41,487 nucleotides of DNA, taken from contig NZ_HG322952.1 in NCBI RefSeq assembly GCF_000455325.1, positions 462,343 to 503,829 on the forward strand, given 5' to 3'. The stretch comes from Mycolicibacterium septicum DSM 44393 (GTDB lineage Bacteria; Actinomycetota; Actinomycetes; Mycobacteriales; Mycobacteriaceae). Position numbers and translations under genes: made by a program. A model generated the notes under the pieces. The model was not told where the DNA came from and did no database searches. It saw only the letters and a program-made list of their open reading frames with translations. This document shows, piece after piece, positions 17,782 through 25,446 of the stretch (position 1 is its first letter; each line of letters opens with the position of its first letter).

Positions 17782-17801
17782 GGGCCGGCGCCCGTCAGCC
17801 C
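17775..17801. terminator. bidirectional hairpin between convergent genes
   Basis: Arms GGGCTGA (17775-17781) and TCAGCCC (17795-17801) pair perfectly, and an inner GGGC/GCCC pair extends the stem. It contains the stop codons of both the decarboxylase and the arsR gene. No U-tract is visible. Confidence 0.45.
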
Positions 17802-18118
17802 TCCCGCTCGGCGACATCCTTGATCCTGGCCAGCCTGCGGTCCCAACCCGCCGCGATGCTGTCGAGCCGGCGCGCCACCTCGCTGAGCCGAGCCCCCACC
17901 GCCTCGTACTTGACCTCACGCCCCACCCGGGTGGCCACCACCAGGCCGACGTCGGTGAGCACCTTCAGATGTTTGGCGATGGCCTGGCGGCTGATCGGGA
18001 GTTCGTCGGCCAGCGACGACGCGGAGGCGGGGCTGCGGCCGAGTGCGACCAGAACCTGCCACCGGCTGTCGTCGGCGAGGGCCGCGAAAACCTGCACCGG
18101 CGAGGCATTCTCATGCAT
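17795..18118 (-). CDS. ArsR-family transcriptional regulator
   Basis: This 107-residue winged-helix protein has the recognition region LPISRQAIAKHLKVLTDVGLV and the wing VGREVKYEAV. The ELCVCDL metal-site motif of metal-sensing ArsR proteins is absent, and the protein has no cysteine at all, so it is probably not a metal sensor. ATG 18118 overlaps the end of the SRPBCC gene by 8 nt. ArsR plus SRPBCC/AHSA1 is a common two-gene unit in actinobacteria, normally autoregulated. The paired palindromes upstream of the unit are its likely binding sites. Confidence 0.88.
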   Translation of the reverse strand: MHENASPVQVFAALADDSRWQVLVALGRSPASASSLADELPISRQAIAKHLKVLTDVGLVVATRVGREVKYEAVGARLSEVARRLDSIAAGWDRRLARIKDVAEREG

Positions 18119-18560
18119 CGGCGGCGGCCCCCACCAGATATTTCTGGGCGAGGCCGAGCTCGAGCGGCCAGCCGCCGCTGTGATCGTCGAACCGGGAGCG
18201 GCGGTTGGCCTCGGGCTCGTCGAGCGAGGCGAACCCGCTCTCGACGACCCGCAGCACCACGCCGGACGGCGCCGGGGTGATCCAGAATTCGACGAGGGTG
18301 GATGAGCTGTCGAGATTGTCGGCGTCGATGTGCCACCGGAAGGCCACATAGCGCGGCTCATCGACGGCGACGGTCCGCAGCGCGAACTTCCCGTGCGTGG
18401 GATCGGTGACGATGGCGACGTCGCCGTCACGATCGATGCGGTGTTCGGTGATCTGCTCGTCGTTGATGTACCAGCCGGGTTCGCTCACCAGATCCCAGAC
18501 GCGTTGTGCCGGTGCGTCGATGGTGATCTCGCGCTCGATGCGGTCGAAGTCGGTGGTCAT
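18111..18560 (-). CDS. SRPBCC/AHSA1 (START-like) domain protein
   Basis: This 149-residue protein has the Bet v1-like fold typical of AHSA1 proteins: start ERIEREITIDAPAQRVWDLVSEPGWY, middle VAFRWHIDAD, end GWPLELGLAQKYLVGAAAD. These domains bind small hydrophobic ligands; the ligand here is unknown. ATG 18560 is preceded by AGAGAGGAA. It is the first gene of the unit with arsR, and a ligand-binding partner that modulates ArsR is a reasonable guess. The protein appears cytosolic. Confidence 0.85.
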   Translation of the reverse strand: MTTDFDRIEREITIDAPAQRVWDLVSEPGWYINDEQITEHRIDRDGDVAIVTDPTHGKFALRTVAVDEPRYVAFRWHIDADNLDSSSTLVEFWITPAPSGVVLRVVESGFASLDEPEANRRSRFDDHSGGWPLELGLAQKYLVGAAADA

Positions 18561-18587
18561 ATCGGGTTCCTCTCTTGGCCGGATTGC

Positions 18588-18605
18588 TGCAACCCAAGGG
18601 TTGCA
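18588..18605. promoter_or_regulatory. palindromic operator 1 of the SRPBCC-arsR unit
   Basis: TGCAACCC and GGGTTGCA are perfect 8-nt arms around AA. The site lies 28 bp upstream of the SRPBCC ATG and is the proximal member of a pair with matching arms. Confidence 0.8.
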
Positions 18606-18622
18606 CATGAAGTCCCGATGCC

Positions 18623-18638
18623 GCAACCCTTGGGTTGC
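18623..18638. promoter_or_regulatory. palindromic operator 2 of the SRPBCC-arsR unit
   Basis: GCAACCC and GGGTTGC arms surround TT, so this is the first site inverted. Centre-to-centre distance is 34 bp, about three helical turns, which would allow two regulator dimers on one DNA face. It ends 12 bp from the 3' end of tetR. Confidence 0.8.
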
Positions 18639-18649
18639 AGTTTGTTGAC

Positions 18650-19285
18650 CTACTCCTCGTGCAGGACCGGGTCGGACTCCAGGTGGGTGAGCCCGTTCCA
18701 CATCAGGTTGACGACGTGGGCCGCCACCACTTCCTTCTTGGGCTCGCGCACGTCGAGCCACCACTGCGCGGTCATCGACACCGACCCGACCAGCGCCTGG
18801 GCGTACAGCGGTGCCAGTTCGGGGTCCAGGCCGCGGCGGGAGAAGTCCCCGGCCAGGATCGAGGAGACCTGGTTGACGGCGTCGTTGAGCAGCGTCGAGT
18901 AGGTCCCCGAGGTGATCGCGGCCGGTGAGTCGCGGATCAGGATGCGGAAGCCGTCGGTGCGCTCCTCGACGTAGGTCAGCAGGGCCAGCGCGACGCGTTC
19001 GACCCGCACCCGGGAGCGGTTGTTGGTCAACGACGAGGTGATCCCGTCCAGCAGGGCCGACATCTCCCGGTCGACGACGACGGCGTACAGGCCTTCTTTG
19101 CCGCCGAAATGCTCGTAGACCACGGGTTTCGACACGTTGGCGCGCTGGGCGATCTCCTCGATCGAGGTGCCCTCGTAGCCCCGTTCGGCAAACAGCGACT
19201 TGGCGATCTCGATGAGCTGTTGTCGCCGTTCGTTGCCGGTCATCCGGGCCCGGGGGGCCCGCACTTCCTTCTCGGGTGCTGCCAC
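18650..19285 (-). CDS. TetR-family transcriptional regulator (Rv1019-like)
   Basis: This 211-residue regulator has the N-terminal helix-turn-helix IEEIAQRANVSKPVVYEHFGGKEGLYAVVV at about residues 42-70 and a variable all-helical ligand domain. It is syntenic with Rv1019 beside tRNA-Gln and glmU. GTG 19285 is supported by a TAGCCT hexamer exactly 7 nt upstream and no Shine-Dalgarno, suggesting a leaderless mRNA; an ATG 42 nt further in is an alternative. In H37Rv this gene leads into mfd, whereas here about 3 kb of accessory genes separates them. Target and ligand are not visible. Confidence 0.9.
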   Translation of the reverse strand: MAAPEKEVRAPRARMTGNERRQQLIEIAKSLFAERGYEGTSIEEIAQRANVSKPVVYEHFGGKEGLYAVVVDREMSALLDGITSSLTNNRSRVRVERVALALLTYVEERTDGFRILIRDSPAAITSGTYSTLLNDAVNQVSSILAGDFSRRGLDPELAPLYAQALVGSVSMTAQWWLDVREPKKEVVAAHVVNLMWNGLTHLESDPVLHEE

Positions 19286-19292
19286 GCATATC

Positions 19293-19298
19293 AGGCTA
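19293..19298 (-). promoter_or_regulatory. -10 element of probable leaderless tetR
   Basis: TAGCCT on the minus strand is followed by 7 nt and then the GTG start at 19285, the standard leaderless layout. Confidence 0.5.
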
Positions 19299-19328
19299 GA
19301 CCGTTCGACTAGAGTCTCTCCCGGACAT

Positions 19329-19400
19329 TCCGTCGTGGTGTAATCGGCAGCACCTCTGATTTTGGTTCAGATAGTTCAGGTTCGAGTCCTGGCGACGGAG
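19329..19400 (+). tRNA. tRNA-Gln (anticodon TTG)
   Basis: This 72-nt cloverleaf has acceptor arms TCCGTCG (19329-19335) and CGACGGA (19393-19399) with discriminator G. The anticodon stem is TCTGA/TCAGA with loop TTTTGGT, giving anticodon TTG, which reads CAA. The T arm contains GGTTCGAGTCC. CCA is not encoded. Its place between the tetR gene and glmU matches mycobacterial synteny. Confidence 0.97.
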
Positions 19401-19411
19401 CTCAAACTTCC

Positions 19412-19471
19412 GCGAGCGACCGCAAAATGACACTAAGGACGGCGTGTCGGCGTACAGACCCGGTCGCTCGC
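19412..19471 (+). promoter_or_regulatory. long-arm stem in the glmU leader
   Basis: GCGAGCGACCG (19412-19422) and CGGTCGCTCGC (19461-19471) are perfect 11-bp complementary arms around a 38-nt loop. The 3' arm ends just before the glmU ribosome binding site (GGAGAGGAG). It could shield or present that site, or stop read-through from the tRNA. Function is inferred only from position. Confidence 0.5.
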
Positions 19472-19484
19472 CGGAGAGGAGAAC

Positions 19485-20927
19485 ATGACCGCACCCATCG
19501 AGGCCGCCGTCGTAGTACTGGCAGCAGGTGCCGGGACCCGCATGCGCTCGGACACCCCGAAGGTGCTGCACACCCTGGCGGGCCGCAGCATGCTCAGCCA
19601 CGCGGTACACACCGTGGCCAACGCGGCAGCCCAACATCTGGTGGTCGTTCTCGGCCACGACCGTGAGCGCATCGCACCCGCGGTCGGCGAGCTGGCAGAC
19701 AAGCTGGGCCGCGCCATCGACGTCGCCATCCAGGACCAACAGCTGGGCACCGGCCACGCCGTGGCCTGCGGGCTGAGCTCGCTGCCCGATGAATTCGCCG
19801 GCACAGTCGTCGTGACCTCGGGTGATGTCCCGCTGCTCGACGCCGAGACCCTGGCCGCCCTGATCGAGACCCACAGCGCCGCGACCGCTGCCGCCACGGT
19901 CGTGACCACCACCGTGCCCGACCCCACCGGCTACGGCCGCATCCTGCGCACCCAGGACAACGAGGTCATCGGCATCGTCGAGCAGGCCGACGCGACCGAG
20001 TCGCAGCGGGCGATCCGGGAAGTCAACGCCGGGGTGTACGCCTTCGACATCGCCGATCTGCGCTCGGCGCTGAGCCGGTTGAGCTCGAACAACGCGCAGC
20101 AGGAGCTGTACCTCACCGACGTCATCGCGATCGTGCGGCAGGACGGCCGGACGGTGCGGGCCATGCACGTCGACGACAGCGCGCTGGTCGCCGGCGTCAA
20201 CGACCGGGTGCAGCTCTCCGATCTGGGCGCCGAACTCAACCGCCGCATCGTGGCCCGCCATCAGCGGGCCGGTGTCACGATCGTCGACCCGACCACCACC
20301 TGGATCGACGTCGACGTCACCATCGGCCGCGACACCGTCGTCCGCCCGGGCACCCAACTGCTCGGCACCACCGAGATCGGCGCCGGCTGCGAGATCGGCC
20401 CGGACTCCACGCTGACCGACGTCGAGGTGGGCGACGGCGCCTCGGTGGTGCGCACCCACGCTCAGCTGGCCGTGATCGGGGCCGGCGCCACCGTCGGCCC
20501 GTTCACCTACCTGCGGCCGGGCACCATCCTCGGCGCCGACGGCAAGCTCGGCGCATTCGTCGAGACGAAGAACTCCACGATCGGCACGGGCACCAAGGTC
20601 CCCCATCTGACCTACGTCGGCGACGCCGACATCGGCGACCACAGCAACATCGGGGCGTCCAGCGTCTTCGTCAACTACGACGGCGAGAACAAGCACCGGA
20701 CCACCATCGGTTCCCACGTGCGCACCGGCTCCGACACGATGTTCATCGCGCCGGTCAACGTCGGCGACGGGGCCTACACCGGCGCCGGCACCGTGCTGCG
20801 CGACGACGTCCCGCCCGGTGCGCTGGCGGTATCGGACAACGCCCAGCGCACCATCGAGGGCTGGGTGGAGCGCAAGCGTCCGGGCTCGGCAGCCGCCGAG
20901 GCCGCGCGCAAGGCCCGCGAGGAGTAG
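19485..20927 (+). CDS. glmU: bifunctional GlmU: acetyltransferase and UDP-GlcNAc pyrophosphorylase
   Basis: This 480-residue enzyme makes UDP-N-acetylglucosamine from glucosamine-1-phosphate, acetyl-CoA and UTP for peptidoglycan. The N-terminal nucleotidyltransferase has LAAGAGTRMRSDTPKVLH and GTGHAV. From about residue 255 on it is a left-handed beta helix of hexapeptide repeats, with FVETKNS and NIGASSVFVNYDGENKHRT in the acetyltransferase site. The C-terminal tail is Ala/Arg/Lys-rich and somewhat shorter than in M. tuberculosis (495). ATG 19485 has a strong GGAGAGGAG upstream. It is followed on the same strand by prsA, about 195 bp on. Confidence 0.98.
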   Translation: MTAPIEAAVVVLAAGAGTRMRSDTPKVLHTLAGRSMLSHAVHTVANAAAQHLVVVLGHDRERIAPAVGELADKLGRAIDVAIQDQQLGTGHAVACGLSSLPDEFAGTVVVTSGDVPLLDAETLAALIETHSAATAAATVVTTTVPDPTGYGRILRTQDNEVIGIVEQADATESQRAIREVNAGVYAFDIADLRSALSRLSSNNAQQELYLTDVIAIVRQDGRTVRAMHVDDSALVAGVNDRVQLSDLGAELNRRIVARHQRAGVTIVDPTTTWIDVDVTIGRDTVVRPGTQLLGTTEIGAGCEIGPDSTLTDVEVGDGASVVRTHAQLAVIGAGATVGPFTYLRPGTILGADGKLGAFVETKNSTIGTGTKVPHLTYVGDADIGDHSNIGASSVFVNYDGENKHRTTIGSHVRTGSDTMFIAPVNVGDGAYTGAGTVLRDDVPPGALAVSDNAQRTIEGWVERKRPGSAAAEAARKAREE

Positions 20928-21122
20928 GTCAGCCGCCACCGGCCGCGAGCGTGACGCGTGTGCACGAAATCCGTGGCAAACGCGCGCAGGAGCGCCACAG
21001 TCGGCGCCGCTGGGCCGGGCAATCCGACGTTTCGTGTTGGCAATCTGGTAACCCGGCTACGAACAACCAGAAACGCTACGTACGATTGCTCCGTATCGAT
21101 CCCCAACCGCGAAGGCAGCCAA

Positions 21123-22103
21123 GTGGCCACGGACTGGACCGACAATCGAAAAAACCTGATGCTGTTCTCGGGGCGCGCGCACCCGGAACTGGCGGAACAG
21201 GTGGCCAAGGAACTGGGCATCGAGGTGACCGCACAGACCGCCCGGGATTTCGCCAACGGCGAGATCTTCGTCCGGTTCGACGAGTCCGTGCGCGGCTGCG
21301 ACGCGTTCGTGCTGCAGAGCCATCCCGCGCCGCTGAACCAGTGGCTCATGGAGCAGCTCATCATGATCGATGCGCTCAAGCGCGGTAGCGCCAAGCGGAT
21401 CACCGCGATCCTGCCGTTCTATCCCTATGCGCGTCAGGACAAGAAGCACCGCGGACGCGAGCCCATCTCGGCCCGCCTGGTCGCGGACCTGTACAAGACC
21501 GCGGGCGCCGACCGCATCGTCACGGTCGACCTGCACACCGACCAGATCCAGGGCTTCTTCGACGGCCCGGTGGATCACATGCGCGGCCAGTCGCTGCTGT
21601 GCGGCTACATCGCCGACAAGTACGCCGGTGCCGACATGGTCGTCGTCTCCCCCGACTCCGGCCGCGTCCGCGTCGCCGAGAAGTGGGCCGACGCCCTGGG
21701 CGGTGTCCCGCTCGCCTTCATCCACAAGACCCGTGACCCGCTGGTCCCCAACCAGGTCAAGGCCAACCGTGTCGTCGGTGACGTCAAGGGCAAGACCTGC
21801 ATCCTGACCGACGACATGATCGACACCGGCGGCACCATCGCCGGCGCGGTCAAGCTGCTGCGCGAGGACGGCGCCAAGGACGTGGTGATCGCCGCGACGC
21901 ACGGCGTGCTGTCCGATCCGGCTGCCCAGCGCCTGGCCGAGTGCGGCGCCCGCGAGGTGATCGTCACCAACACGCTGCCGATCACCGAGGACAAGCTGTT
22001 CCCGCAGCTGACCGTGCTGTCCATCGCGCCGCTGCTGGCCAGCACCATCCGCGCGGTGTTCGAGAACGGTTCGGTGACCGGACTGTTCGACGGGTCTGCC
22101 TAG
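21123..22103 (+). CDS. prsA: ribose-phosphate pyrophosphokinase
   Basis: This 326-residue PRPP synthetase supplies phosphoribosyl pyrophosphate for nucleotides, His, Trp, NAD and the cell-wall arabinose donor DPA. GTG 21123 (VATDWTDNRKNL...) matches the M. tuberculosis N-terminus and has GAAGG upstream. Signatures include FANGEIFVRF, FYPYARQDKKHRGREPISA, the divalent-cation/PRPP block DRIVTVDLHTDQIQGFF, and the loop DDMIDTGGTI. The gap 20928-21122 contains a possible -10 TACGAT (21081-21086) but no clear -35. The stop directly abuts the next ATG. Confidence 0.98.
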   Translation: MATDWTDNRKNLMLFSGRAHPELAEQVAKELGIEVTAQTARDFANGEIFVRFDESVRGCDAFVLQSHPAPLNQWLMEQLIMIDALKRGSAKRITAILPFYPYARQDKKHRGREPISARLVADLYKTAGADRIVTVDLHTDQIQGFFDGPVDHMRGQSLLCGYIADKYAGADMVVVSPDSGRVRVAEKWADALGGVPLAFIHKTRDPLVPNQVKANRVVGDVKGKTCILTDDMIDTGGTIAGAVKLLREDGAKDVVIAATHGVLSDPAAQRLAECGAREVIVTNTLPITEDKLFPQLTVLSIAPLLASTIRAVFENGSVTGLFDGSA

Positions 22104-22442
22104 ATGGCCCGCATTTACCACAACCCGAAGTGCTCGACCTCGCGCAAGACCCTGGATCTGTTGCGCGAGAACGGGATCGAACCCGAGGTCGTGCAGTACC
22201 TCAAGACGCCGCCGACGCGTGATGAGATCGCCGCGCTGATCAAAGCCTCTGGGATCGACGTGCGTACCGCGGTGCGCAAGCGCGAATCCCTGTACGCCGA
22301 GCTGGGTTTGGCCGACGCGTCGGACGAGGAACTGCTCGACGCGATGGCCGCGAACCCCATCCTGATCGAGCGCCCGTTCGTCGTCACCGACAACGGCACC
22401 CGGCTGGCCCGGCCGATCGATTCGGTGCGCGAGATTCTGTGA
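22104..22442 (+). CDS. ArsC/Spx-family arsenate reductase-like protein
   Basis: This 112-residue thioredoxin-like protein has the ArsC signature IYHNPKCSTSRKTL, with Cys10 as the predicted arsenate-attacking thiol. The C-terminal RPFVVTDNGTRLARP supplies the usual substrate-binding arginine. It starts at the base after the prsA stop and overlaps lpqT by 4 nt, so it is translated with its neighbours. Homologues include glutaredoxin-dependent arsenate reductases and YffB/Spx-like proteins of unclear role. The absence of arsenic genes nearby makes a general thiol role equally possible. Confidence 0.88.
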   Translation: MARIYHNPKCSTSRKTLDLLRENGIEPEVVQYLKTPPTRDEIAALIKASGIDVRTAVRKRESLYAELGLADASDEELLDAMAANPILIERPFVVTDNGTRLARPIDSVREIL

Positions 22443-23083
22443 AGCGGTTGCTCGCCACGGCCGGCGCACTGGCGGTCCTGGTCACCGGCTGTGGCGCGGA
22501 AACGCCTGACTACAAGTCGATCTGGACGACGAGTTCGACGACACCGGCCGCCCCTGCGGACAACCAGCCGGTACCCCTGTGGCAGTTCCTGGAGGACTCC
22601 GGTGTCGTCGGCGAGCCCATCGCACCCGAGAAGATCCCCCACCTGAGCGTCACCATGCCGAACCCGCCCGGATGGCATACCTACAACAATCCGAACCTGG
22701 CCCCCGGTACCCGGATGATCGCCAAGGGGAACACCTACCCCACCGCGATGATGCTGGCCTTCACCTTGCACGGCGACTTCGACGTGCCCAAGGCCCTCAA
22801 AGACCACGGTTACGCCGATGCCCAGTTGTCGGAGAACTTCAAGCAGCTCAACGCATCCAACGCGGACTGGAAGGGCTTCCCCTCGGCGATGATCGAGGGC
22901 AGCTACGACCTCAACGGCAAGCGCATGCAGAGCTACAACCGCGTCATCATCGCCAATGACGGGTTACAGCCCCCGCAGCGGTACCTGATCCAGCTGACCG
23001 TGACGACCTACGCCGACGAGGCCGCGGCCCAGGGACCGGACATCGAATCGATCATCGCGGGCTTCAACGTCGCCAAGAAGTGA
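22439..23083 (+). CDS. lpqT: lipoprotein LpqT (LpqN/LpqT family)
   Basis: This is a 214-residue secreted lipoprotein. The signal peptide ends LVTGC with Cys18 as the lipidated residue, followed by a Thr/Pro linker. The mature domain (IPHLSVTMPNPPGWHTYNNPNLAPGTRMI... YLIQLTVTTYADEAAAQGPDIESIIAGF) is the LpqN/LpqT/PsbP-like fold seen in mycobacteria. GTG 22439 overlaps the ArsC-like stop. Syntenic with Rv1016c. Molecular role is not established by sequence; LpqN relatives interact with envelope biosynthesis factors. Confidence 0.9.
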   Translation: MKRLLATAGALAVLVTGCGAETPDYKSIWTTSSTTPAAPADNQPVPLWQFLEDSGVVGEPIAPEKIPHLSVTMPNPPGWHTYNNPNLAPGTRMIAKGNTYPTAMMLAFTLHGDFDVPKALKDHGYADAQLSENFKQLNASNADWKGFPSAMIEGSYDLNGKRMQSYNRVIIANDGLQPPQRYLIQLTVTTYADEAAAQGPDIESIIAGFNVAKK

Positions 23084-23122
23084 AGCGCGAAGAAGTACCG
23101 GCGCGACCGTAGGGTGGTCAGC

Positions 23123-23995
23123 ATGAGCGAATGGACCAGCGCCGACCTGCCATCGTTTTCCGGCCGCCGGGTGATCGTCACCGGCGCCAACAGCGGGCTG
23201 GGGCTCGTCACCGCGCGTGAGCTCGCCCGCGTCGGCGCCAAGGTCACCGTCGCGGTGCGCAACCTGGAGAAGGGCACCGCGGCCGCCGCGACGATGACGG
23301 GTGGCATCGTGGAGGTACGCAAGCTCGACCTGCAGAACCTGGCCTCCGTGCACGAGTTCGCCGAAACCGTCGAGAGCGTCGACGTGCTGATCAACAACGC
23401 AGGCATCATGGCGGTCCCGCTGAGCCGGACCGCCGACGGCTTCGAGAGCCAGATCGGCACCAACCACCTCGGCCATTTCGCGCTGACCAATCTGCTGCTG
23501 CCCAAGATCACCGACCGGGTGGTGACGGTGTCGTCGTTGATGCACTGGATCGGGCAGATCAGCCTGCGGGACCTCAACTGGAAGTCGCGGCCGTACTCGG
23601 CGTGGCTGGCCTACGGGCAGTCCAAGCTGGCCAACCTGATGTTCACGTCCGAGTTGCAGCGACGGCTGACGGCGTCAGGCTCGGGGGTGCGCGCCCTGGC
23701 CGCCCACCCCGGCTATTCGGCCACCAACCTGCAGGGCCAGACCGGCAACAAGTTCGGCGCCCGCATGATGGCGGCCGCCAACCGGGTTTTCGCCAGCGAT
23801 CCGTCGTTCGGCGCACGTCAGACGCTGTTCGCGGCGTCCCAGGACGTTCCCGGAGACAGCTTCATCGGGCCCCGGTTCGGCCAGTTCGGCCCCAGCCAGC
23901 CGGTCGGGCGCAGCCCGCTGGCCAAGCGGGTGGGCACCCAGAAGGCGCTGTGGGAGCTGTCCGAGCAGCTCACCAAGACCACGTACCCGCTGTAG
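23123..23995 (+). CDS. short-chain dehydrogenase/reductase
   Basis: This 290-residue SDR has the cofactor motif VTGANSGLG near residue 20, structural NNAG, catalytic Ser in VVTVSSLMHW, and Tyr/Lys in YGQSK. The VRNLEKG segment after beta-2 (Arg after the acidic position) favours NADP(H). It resembles mycobacterial WW-oxidoreductase/retinol dehydrogenase-like SDRs whose substrates are unknown. ATG 23123 is chosen over in-frame GTG 23114 because it gives the usual short N-terminus. It lies between lpqT and rplY, where I recall no gene in H37Rv. Confidence 0.9.
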   Translation: MSEWTSADLPSFSGRRVIVTGANSGLGLVTARELARVGAKVTVAVRNLEKGTAAAATMTGGIVEVRKLDLQNLASVHEFAETVESVDVLINNAGIMAVPLSRTADGFESQIGTNHLGHFALTNLLLPKITDRVVTVSSLMHWIGQISLRDLNWKSRPYSAWLAYGQSKLANLMFTSELQRRLTASGSGVRALAAHPGYSATNLQGQTGNKFGARMMAAANRVFASDPSFGARQTLFAASQDVPGDSFIGPRFGQFGPSQPVGRSPLAKRVGTQKALWELSEQLTKTTYPL

Positions 23996-24012
23996 CCCTC
24001 CGGCGCCGATTT

Positions 24013-24040
24013 TTGGCGGCGGCCCCGTCTTTGCTACCCT
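24013..24040 (+). promoter_or_regulatory. candidate rplY promoter
   Basis: TTGGCG (24013-24018), a 16-nt spacer and TACCCT (24035-24040) form a plausible SigA-type promoter. Transcription would begin near 24047, immediately before the leader stem at 24051. Confidence 0.45.
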
Positions 24041-24050
24041 GACCTGGCGT

Positions 24051-24122
24051 CACGGCGAGGGTGGACCTTCTGGACCACCGTTATCGGCGGGAACTTCTTT
24101 GAGTGTTGTGACCCTTGCCGTG
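24051..24122 (+). ncRNA. structured 5' leader of rplY
   Basis: CACGGCGAGGGT (24051-24062) and ACCCTTGCCGTG (24111-24122) form a 12-bp closing stem with one G-U pair around 48 nt. The loop can form an inner GGTGG/CCACC hairpin. The structure starts within about 5 nt of the predicted transcript start and ends 42 nt before the rplY ATG. Ribosomal-protein genes often use such leaders for autoregulation; whether L25 binds this one is untested. Confidence 0.5.
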
Positions 24123-24164
24123 CTGACGATCTGACCGCAGTACCGCAATTAGAGGAGCAACATC

Positions 24165-24830
24165 ATGGCCAAGGCCGCAGCCAAGAACGTCCCCAACAAG
24201 CTCACCGCCACCGTGCGTACCCGCACCGGCAAGGGCGCCTCGCGTCAGGCCCGCCGTGACGGCAATGTGCCCACCGTGCTCTACGGCCACGGCACCGAGC
24301 CCCAGCACCTCGAGATCAACGCCCGCGAGTTCTCCGCGGTGCTGCGCCACTCCGGCACCAACGCCGTGCTGACCCTCGACATCGACGGCAAGGAACAGCT
24401 GGCCCTGACCAAGGCGCTGGACATCCACCCGATCCGCCGCAACATCCAGCACGCCGACCTGCTCGTCGTGCGTCGTGGCGAGAAGGTCACCGTCGAGGTC
24501 ACCGTCACCGTCGAGGGTGACGCCGTCCCGGGCGCCCTGGTCACCCAGGACGCCAACCACATCGAGATCGAGGCCGAGGCCCTGTCGATCCCCGAGCACC
24601 TGACCGTGTCGATCGACGGCATCGAGGCCGGAACCCAGATCCTGGCCGGCCAGATCGAGCTGCCCGCCGGCGTTTCGCTGGTGTCGGATCCCGAGCTGCT
24701 CGTGGTCAACATCGTCGAGGCCCCGAGCGCCGAGGATCTCGAGGCCGAGGGTGCCGGCGAGACCGCTGAGGCCCCGGCCGAGGAGCCGGCTGCCGAAGCC
24801 GCCGAAGCCGAAGCCGAAGCCGCCGAGTAG
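24165..24830 (+). CDS. rplY: 50S ribosomal protein L25/general stress protein Ctc
   Basis: This 221-residue protein of the long (CTC/TL5) form binds 5S rRNA. The N-terminal L25 domain (LTATVRTRTGKGASRQARRDGNVPTVLYGHG...) covers about residues 10-100. A C-terminal beta domain (VTVEGDAVPGALV... LLVVNIVEAPSAEDL) follows, then an Ala/Glu-rich tail. ATG 24165 has AGAGGAG upstream. It is 33 bp ahead of pth and is syntenic with Rv1015c. Confidence 0.97.
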   Translation: MAKAAAKNVPNKLTATVRTRTGKGASRQARRDGNVPTVLYGHGTEPQHLEINAREFSAVLRHSGTNAVLTLDIDGKEQLALTKALDIHPIRRNIQHADLLVVRRGEKVTVEVTVTVEGDAVPGALVTQDANHIEIEAEALSIPEHLTVSIDGIEAGTQILAGQIELPAGVSLVSDPELLVVNIVEAPSAEDLEAEGAGETAEAPAEEPAAEAAEAEAEAAE

Positions 24831-24863
24831 TCACCGAGTCGAGACACGCAGGACATTCCTCGA

Positions 24864-25439
24864 ATGGCCGAGCCGCTGCTGGTGGTGGGCCTGGGAAATC
24901 CCGGGCCCGCCTACGCCAAGACCCGGCACAACATCGGGTTCATGGTGGCCGACGTACTGGCCGCCCGCATCGGCTCGGCCTTCAAGGTGCACAAGAAATC
25001 CGGCGCCGAGGTGATCACCGGCCGGCTCGCAGGAGCTCCGGTGGTACTGGCCAAGCCTCGGTGCTACATGAACGAGTCCGGCCGTCAGGTCGGGCCGTTG
25101 GCCAAGTTCTATTCGGTGCCGCCGGCCCGGATCGTGGTCATCCACGACGAGCTCGACATCGACTTCGGCCGGATCCGGCTCAAGGTCGGTGGCGGCGAGG
25201 GCGGCCACAATGGGCTGCGTTCGGTGGCATCAGCATTGGGCAGCAAGGACTTTCAGCGGGTCCGCATTGGAGTGGGCCGTCCGCCGGGCCGTAAGGATCC
25301 GGCGGCGTTCGTGCTGGAGGCCTTCACGGCCGCCGAACGCGCCGAGGTGCCGACCATCTGCGAGCAGGCCGCCGACGCCACCGAGCTGTTGATCGCCCAG
25401 GGCCTGGAGCCGGCCCAGAACACCGTGCACGCCTGGTGA
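24864..25439 (+). CDS. pth: peptidyl-tRNA hydrolase
   Basis: This 191-residue enzyme releases tRNA from peptidyl-tRNA dropped by ribosomes. Family signatures are VVGLGNPGPAYAKTRHNIGFM (Asn and catalytic His), KPRCYMNESGRQV, HDELDIDFGRIRLKVGGGEGGHNGLRS and DFQRVRIGVGRPPGRKD. ATG 24864 has a weak upstream purine run. It forms a two-gene unit with rplY. The stop lies 7 bp from the stop of the convergent phosphoesterase gene, with no terminator between. Confidence 0.98.
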   Translation: MAEPLLVVGLGNPGPAYAKTRHNIGFMVADVLAARIGSAFKVHKKSGAEVITGRLAGAPVVLAKPRCYMNESGRQVGPLAKFYSVPPARIVVIHDELDIDFGRIRLKVGGGEGGHNGLRSVASALGSKDFQRVRIGVGRPPGRKDPAAFVLEAFTAAERAEVPTICEQAADATELLIAQGLEPAQNTVHAW

Positions 25440-25446
25440 TTCCGCG

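Noticed and set aside
18650..19285. Rv1019-like TetR as regulator of the 27640 palindrome
   Set aside because: It lies over 8 kb away and nothing in sequence ties it to that site; left unassigned.
19296..20939. 547-codon minus-strand open frame opposite glmU and the tRNA
   Set aside because: It reads through tRNA-Gln and is the complement of the beta-helix repeats of GlmU (Gly/Val/Asp-rich); not a gene.
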